DNA of 64,000 nt, taken from assembly GCA_004014935.1 (NCBI GenBank), contig CP025323.1, positions 2,557,001 to 2,621,000 of the forward strand. The letters run 5' to 3'. The notes under the pieces were generated by a model, which worked only from the letters and a program-made list of their open reading frames with translations, had not been told where the DNA came from and searched no databases. The translations under genes were made by a program, and so were the position numbers. This document shows positions 59,210-64,000 of the stretch, in pieces. The DNA comes from Saccharomycopsis malanga (Eukaryota; Ascomycota; Saccharomycetes; Ascoideales; Saccharomycopsidaceae). The first letter of the stretch is position 1. Each line of letters starts with the position of its first letter.

Positions 59210-60673
59210 CTAATTTTCTTCCAATTCTTCGAGCTTGTCTTCTCTTTTTTCGATTTCCTCATCAGAGAGCTTCACTCCGGCACTCACAGAGAACTGACCA
59301 CCACAACCAATCAAAGTAATGTTATGATCTTGAGTGGCGGTGTTCTTTATTCTTGTTGGGATTTCGACATCCTCACCTGCTGGGCCTTGTCCTACAGCAT
59401 AAGTGTCGCCATAACCCCAAGAGTAAGCGACGCCGTCTTCAGAGACGGCAACAGAGTGATGAGGTCCAGCAGCAACAGCTCTGAACTTTGGCACATTTGT
59501 TAACAAAGTAGGGAACGGGATAGCTCTGACTTTACCATGTGCATCTTTGAAACTGTAATCTGGATATGTTTCTTTGGGAATACCCAATTCGAACATGTCA
59601 ATTCTGCCGAAAGCGTACAATGAGCCGTCATCAGACAATGCTAAAGTATGGTGTTCGCCACCAGCAATAGAAGTGATTTGTTTGCCACTGAGTCTTTTGA
59701 CTTTAGTTGGTCTGGTGACAATATCACCATCGACCAACTGTTCTTTGATACCACACTGGCCATACTGGTTGAGACCCCAGGCATAAACTTCTCCATTAGC
59801 ATCGATGGCAAAGGAGTGGTAATCGCCAGAAGCAATGTATTTAATATTTTTCAAAGCAACAGGCAAAGGTTTCAAAGACTGCAATCTGGTTCTTTCCATG
59901 ATCTTTCTACCCAATTGGTATTGTTCACCATCACCCCAACCAAAGACATTACCAGATGAATCCAAGGCCAAGATGTGGTCTTTTCCGCCAGCCAATTGAA
60001 CAATATTTTTGAATTCTGCGATTCTTCTTGGTGTCTTTTGGATCTTGGTGTCTTGGGAAAAGCCTAGCAAGCCTTCGTTACATCTGAAAGTGCCCCAAGC
60101 ATAAACGTCGCCGTTTTCGTAAAGAACAGCAGACAAGTTGTCTGTAGCGGCCATTTGAACAATCTTACTGTTTTCCAAGTCGGTTGGCAAGTTTTCTACC
60201 AATGCTGGGGTTGATTCTGCTTCATTCAAATCACCATCGTCATCATCGTCTTCATCATCAGCAGTGTTAGTGATATCTTTCAATTTTTCTTTGCCAGAAG
60301 TATTTCTGCCCAAAACAGCAGAATCATTTGCACCCCAAGACCAAACCTTGTTGTTTTTATCTAACACCAAGGTGTGCATACCACCAACAGCAAAGTCAAC
60401 TACGCCTACAGATTCACGGTTCAAGAATGGATTCAAACGAGGACGCTTGACTTCCTTGGTTCTAGCTTCTGGTCCAAGTCCTAGCTCACACATAGACCCA
60501 GTTCCCCATACAAACACATCTAAAGGTTCGCTTTTGGCCACTGGATTGACGTTTAATACTGGTTTGATCTTCTTGGCCCGGTTTACTTTGCTATTCAAGT
60601 TAGAACTTGATCTTTTCCCATTTATCGCTGGCTTTTCAACCTTGCTTGCTTTACTCGATCTTCTAGGTGGCAT
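59210..60673 (-). CDS. SRM1: Ran guanine-nucleotide exchange factor (RCC1 homologue)
   Basis: 487 aa, close to yeast Srm1/Prp20 (482). It loads GTP on Ran/Gsp1 at chromatin and so sets the direction of nuclear transport. A basic N-terminus with SSKASKVEKPAINGKRSS and NRAKKIKP looks like a nuclear localisation signal. Seven RCC1 blades follow, with repeats such as VFVWGTGSMCELGLG, KVWSWGANDSAVLG, VYAWGTFRCNEGLLG, VFGWGDGEQYQLG and VYAWGLNQYGQCG. An acidic loop (DDEDDDDDGD) sits between blades 2 and 3. Divergent from ENP1. Confidence 0.96.
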   Translation of the reverse strand: MPPRRSSKASKVEKPAINGKRSSSNLNSKVNRAKKIKPVLNVNPVAKSEPLDVFVWGTGSMCELGLGPEARTKEVKRPRLNPFLNRESVGVVDFAVGGMHTLVLDKNNKVWSWGANDSAVLGRNTSGKEKLKDITNTADDEDDDDDGDLNEAESTPALVENLPTDLENSKIVQMAATDNLSAVLYENGDVYAWGTFRCNEGLLGFSQDTKIQKTPRRIAEFKNIVQLAGGKDHILALDSSGNVFGWGDGEQYQLGRKIMERTRLQSLKPLPVALKNIKYIASGDYHSFAIDANGEVYAWGLNQYGQCGIKEQLVDGDIVTRPTKVKRLSGKQITSIAGGEHHTLALSDDGSLYAFGRIDMFELGIPKETYPDYSFKDAHGKVRAIPFPTLLTNVPKFRAVAAGPHHSVAVSEDGVAYSWGYGDTYAVGQGPAGEDVEIPTRIKNTATQDHNITLIGCGGQFSVSAGVKLSDEEIEKREDKLEELEEN

Positions 60674-60963
60674 TCTGCTCTACTTTAAGTATATAATCAA
60701 CTTGGAATATCATATACAAAAAACTATACAATTATACTTCATTATTAATATGCTATGGTACTAAACATTTCTTAAGGCAGCACGTTACCCGGCGCCACCA
60801 CCAGAGATGAGTGCGATGAGTGGAAAAAAAAAATTTTTGAGAGGTGAAAAATTTCAGTAGTGAGGAGATTGAGGTTAATTTTGTAAAGGGGTTATAGAGA
60901 GATCAGATGAGGAATTAAGAGGGAAGAAAATACAATAATAATAAAAATAGAAGCGTAGAAGTC
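60674..60963. promoter_or_regulatory. SRM1/ENP1 divergent promoter with PAC- and RRPE-like motifs
   Basis: GATGAG occurs at 60806-60811 and 60815-60820, and AAAAATTTTT and TGAAAAATTTCA at 60826-60837 and 60845-60856. These match PAC and RRPE, the pair that marks yeast ribosome-biogenesis promoters, and sit about 110-160 bp before the ENP1 start. ENP1 is such a gene, so the context agrees. Confidence 0.75.
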
Positions 60964-62400
60964 ATGGGAAAAGTATCAGTAGCCAGTACAAAGCAAAAAC
61001 AACATCACAATCCACTTTATAAGGATGTCACGTCCGATGGTGGTAGGCTTAGAAATAAGTCTTCAAAGAAAGACAAATCACATCAAGAAGAAACAGAAGA
61101 TTTTGTTGATGCTGCAACGTCAAGAAAGATTCTTCAGTTGGCACGAGAGCAGCAAGAGGAAGTAGAAGCAGAGGAAAATGCTACCAACAAACAAAGCAAT
61201 ATCACCACCAAGTATAGATTTCAAGTACCGCAGGACTCTGACGAAGAGGACGAGTCTGAGAACGATGAGGACGAGGAGGAGTATACTGCCTTTGAAGAGT
61301 ACGACGAGGATTTTCAGGAGGCAGAGGTAGATGAGGAAGATGAAATAAATGAGGAAGACGCAAAATTGTTCGAACAATATTTGAACAGCACTGATCCTAA
61401 TAGATTTAATGGCAATCAGTCGTACAATTTGGCAGACAAAATCATGGCAGAAATTGAGAATAAAAAGGCTCAACTCGAGGCCCTGCAGACAGCCAATGGA
61501 GATGTAGCTGCCAACAATAACAGAGAAGGAGGCGTGATGCTTCCACCAAAAGTCATTGCTGCTTATACCCAGATAGGACAGGTGTTGTCAACATGGACTC
61601 ATGGCAAACTCCCGAAGCTTTTCAAGATTATACCTTCTTTGAACAACTGGGAAGATGTGCTATATGTCACTGATCCATCCAGCTGGTCGCCCAATGCAGT
61701 ATACGAGGCTACTAGATTGTTCGTCTCCAATTTGGGATCCAGAGAGGCTGAGAAGTTTATCAACATGGTGCTTTTGGACAGATTCAGAGATGACATAGAA
61801 CAGGATGAAAGCCACAAATTGAACTACCACATTTATAGAGCTCTCAAAAAGTCATTATATAAACCAAGTGCCTTTTTCAAAGGTTTTTTGTTTCCTCTTG
61901 TTGAGTTGGGATGTAATAATAACGAGGCCAAAATCGCCGGTTCGATCTTGACAAGGGTTTCGATTCCAGTGTTACATTCGTCGGTGGCCCTTAGTCATTT
62001 GTTGAGTTTGGATTACTCGCCAGCCATCACGCTTTTTATCAGAGTTTTGATTGAAAAAAAATACGCCTTGCCTTACCAGACTATCGATGACTTGGTGTTT
62101 TACTTTATGAAGTTCAGAGTGATACAGACCGGCGACAGAATGGATGAGGACGGTTTAGAAGAAGAAACCCGTGACAGAACCAAGGGCTTGACTTTGGTAT
62201 GGTACAAGGCTTTCTTGTCCTTTGCACAGAGATATAAAAACGATATTACAGACGATCAAAGAGATTTCCTTTTGGAAACAATAAGACAAAGATTCCACAA
62301 AGGATTGGGTCCCGAAATTAGAAGAGAGTTGCTTGCCGGTAAGCCTAGAATGTCCGAGGGTATTAAGGAGACTGAACCAGAAATGATTGATATCTTTTGA
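60964..62400 (+). CDS. ENP1: Bystin-family ribosome assembly factor
   Basis: 478 aa (yeast Enp1 483). Enp1 is needed for 40S subunit maturation and export. The N-terminal third is very acidic (DEEDESENDEDEEEYTAFEE). The bystin domain fills the rest: VMLPPKVIAAYTQIGQVLST, WSPNAVYEATRLFVSNLG, KSLYKPSAFFKGFLFPL, ILTRVSIPVLHSSVAL, FLLETIRQRFHKGLGPEIRR. The promoter carries PAC/RRPE-like motifs. Confidence 0.97.
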   Translation: MGKVSVASTKQKQHHNPLYKDVTSDGGRLRNKSSKKDKSHQEETEDFVDAATSRKILQLAREQQEEVEAEENATNKQSNITTKYRFQVPQDSDEEDESENDEDEEEYTAFEEYDEDFQEAEVDEEDEINEEDAKLFEQYLNSTDPNRFNGNQSYNLADKIMAEIENKKAQLEALQTANGDVAANNNREGGVMLPPKVIAAYTQIGQVLSTWTHGKLPKLFKIIPSLNNWEDVLYVTDPSSWSPNAVYEATRLFVSNLGSREAEKFINMVLLDRFRDDIEQDESHKLNYHIYRALKKSLYKPSAFFKGFLFPLVELGCNNNEAKIAGSILTRVSIPVLHSSVALSHLLSLDYSPAITLFIRVLIEKKYALPYQTIDDLVFYFMKFRVIQTGDRMDEDGLEEETRDRTKGLTLVWYKAFLSFAQRYKNDITDDQRDFLLETIRQRFHKGLGPEIRRELLAGKPRMSEGIKETEPEMIDIF

Positions 62401-63018
62401 TACTGAGGATGACGTATTTATATGAATATATATATATATATATATATATGAGAATATGTGGGTATATGTATTTATCAATGTTTCAATATTTTCAGAGTGT
62501 AGTTTTGTACTAATATTGTAAAAGCCTTATCATAGGTAAATAAGGTTGTTTCAAGAAAGCGTTGGTAATGTCAGTTTTATAATGTATTATTGTATGCCAG
62601 TAAATGCTGTAGTGATTATAGCAATAATGAGAAGAGCGAGGATGCGCGCTTTTCAACATGTCAAAATTACATGCCACTGTTATCTACACAGTTGTTTAAA
62701 GCTTCCAAACTAATAGACAGCGTAATCCATTTAACAAAGATCAGCGAAACCGGGAATGAGTCAGCAATATTAGGTTGAAAGAAGGTTTTCATTATTAGCC
62801 GGCTATGCGAGAGTTAATATGAAAGGTCACATGCGGTGTGTTGATTCAAGCCACAATATACCTTTACTATAGGAGATGGCTCTCCTCGAACCACCATTTA
62901 CAAATCAGAATGTCGCCATAGATGATCTGCTTTGTCCTGGCCTGTTCCATATAAGGGGCGGTCAGCCAGGCGCCAGAGTTGCATCGACAAACGGTTAAAG
63001 CAATATTCAACTTTCAAC
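62401..63018. other. Intergenic region between ENP1 and FMO1
   Basis: 618 bp. A (TA)n tract of about 24 bp follows the ENP1 stop near 62427-62450. No gene seen. Confidence 0.55.
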
Positions 63019-64000
63019 ATGACGGTGAAGAGAGTAGCTATTATTGGAGGTGGTCCTTCGGGGATTGCATCATTGTATGAACTCACACGTACTCGGAAAG
63101 ATGGACTCTCGCTTTTTGGGACTAGAGATGTTTCTGAGTATGAGAAAAAAGGCCAACTAGCATACGATAAGGTTACATTGTTTGAGAGAAATTCCTCAGT
63201 GGGTGGGGCATGGTCTGATTCAGTAATTGACAAGAATAAAGATCCCCAATTGCCAGATATAGATCCTACTATAAACTACAGTGATCCTAAAACCATTTAT
63301 TTCAAACCAGTTATTCCTGTTGGAATTGAAAATGCAACAGAGAAACAGCCTATTATCACACCTCCTTTCGAAAGTCGTGACGGATCAGGTCTAGCATCTC
63401 AATGGCATGGCACTGGAGTATATGAGAAGCTTTTTACCAACGTTCCTGCCAAGTACATGTCGTTTTCCTTTGACGAATACGATTACAAGAAGGTTGAGGC
63501 AAAATATCCAAAGTTGAAAGTATTGCAACCTGGCGAGGATGTCGGCTTATACTTGAAAAAAGTCACTGAAAGGAACAATCTCACTGAGCATATCAGATTG
63601 AATACCAACGTGGAAAACGTTAGGAAGCTCGAAAATGGCCATTGGGTTGTAACAGTCAGACAAAGAGTCAAAACTGATAGCAATACAGCTTTCGACAAAT
63701 GGTATCAGGAAGAATATGACGCAGTAATCATTGGTAATGGAAAAACAGTGCCAAACATTCCAGTTTTTGACAATTTAAGGCAATTTTTGGATAAAAACAA
63801 TTCCAGGTCTGAAGATCAACAGGCTTTGATAACTCATACGAAATCTATTCCTAACCCAGTTTTCCTCAAAGAAGCTAAAAAAATATTGTTCATTGGAAGC
63901 AGTGTCAGTGCCGCAGACTTGTTGCAATATGCCTTTCCTAGAAAATACGACCCTTCAACCGTGTTTGTTTCGAGAAAAACCGAGTATAACATGAGAAGCG
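63019..64000 (+). CDS. FMO1: Flavin-containing monooxygenase, 5' part (runs off window)
   Basis: About 327 codons, open to the window edge. The N-terminal FAD-binding Rossmann motif is VAIIGGGPSGIASLYE, followed by VTLFERNSSVGGAWSD. A second nucleotide-binding element appears as KKILFIGSSVSAADLLQY, a GxSxSA pattern expected for the NADPH site, and DAVIIGNGKTVPNIP matches the ATG-containing linker of the family only loosely. Yeast Fmo1 oxidises biological thiols to help keep the ER redox balance. The C-terminal part is not in the window. Confidence 0.87.
   Translation, partial: MTVKRVAIIGGGPSGIASLYELTRTRKDGLSLFGTRDVSEYEKKGQLAYDKVTLFERNSSVGGAWSDSVIDKNKDPQLPDIDPTINYSDPKTIYFKPVIPVGIENATEKQPIITPPFESRDGSGLASQWHGTGVYEKLFTNVPAKYMSFSFDEYDYKKVEAKYPKLKVLQPGEDVGLYLKKVTERNNLTEHIRLNTNVENVRKLENGHWVVTVRQRVKTDSNTAFDKWYQEEYDAVIIGNGKTVPNIPVFDNLRQFLDKNNSRSEDQQALITHTKSIPNPVFLKEAKKILFIGSSVSAADLLQYAFPRKYDPSTVFVSRKTEYNMRS

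Overview
This 64 kb window is budding-yeast nuclear DNA. The genes are dense and mostly intronless. The few introns are short and have fungal signals (GTAAGT or GTATGT donors, TACTAAC-type branch points). Gene content points to a Saccharomycotina yeast outside Saccharomyces, most likely the CUG-Ser clade (Candida/Debaryomyces group): a homologue of the complex I assembly factor NDUFAF6 is present, pyruvate kinase has no in-frame CTG codon, and the RPL7 intron carries a snoRNA. I cannot name the species. If the clade call is right, every Leu written from CTG should be read as Ser. Several apparent upstream ORF extensions start at TTG or GTG; I give the first in-frame ATG instead.

Layout. 0.2-15.6 kb: two M28 (glutamate carboxypeptidase/transferrin-receptor-like, Vps70/Tre-type) genes lie as inverted arms around LHP1, SIN3 and VTI1. 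The two arms share a 515-bp block of perfect identity although the flanking coding sequence has diverged, which is a fresh gene-conversion signature. LTR remnants sit just inside both arms. SIN3 is split by a single +1 shift at UGG UUU UAA A. VTI1 has three exons. 16.8-30.6 kb: IST2, a divergent Rad51-paralogue-like protein, an overlooked three-exon small membrane protein whose first exon is only the start codon, KRE9, the PAS kinase PSK, and the NDUFAF6-like gene. 31-43.4 kb: GPI14, SLI15, a GRX8-like glutaredoxin with CPDV in place of CPDC, a GPI-anchored GH18 chitinase, DOT6, and pyruvate kinase CDC19. 44.4-64 kb: a DHA1 drug:H+ antiporter, an F-box protein, mitochondrial leucyl-tRNA synthetase NAM2, TFB3, RPL7 with an intronic snR39B-type snoRNA, MMS4/EME1, SRM1/PRP20, ENP1, and the 5' part of FMO1, which runs off the window.

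The genes do not form one pathway; this is a normal chromosome arm. There are local links. Ribosome biogenesis recurs (ENP1 with PAC and RRPE promoter motifs, RPL7 with its rRNA-methylation guide, LHP1, and DOT6, whose family binds PAC). KRE9, the GPI14 pathway and the chitinase serve the cell wall and GPI anchoring. MMS4 and the Rad51-like protein suggest recombination functions. The best candidates for something undescribed are the SIN3 frameshift site, the inverted-repeat conversion tract, and the phased ATGCA array between KRE9 and PSK.
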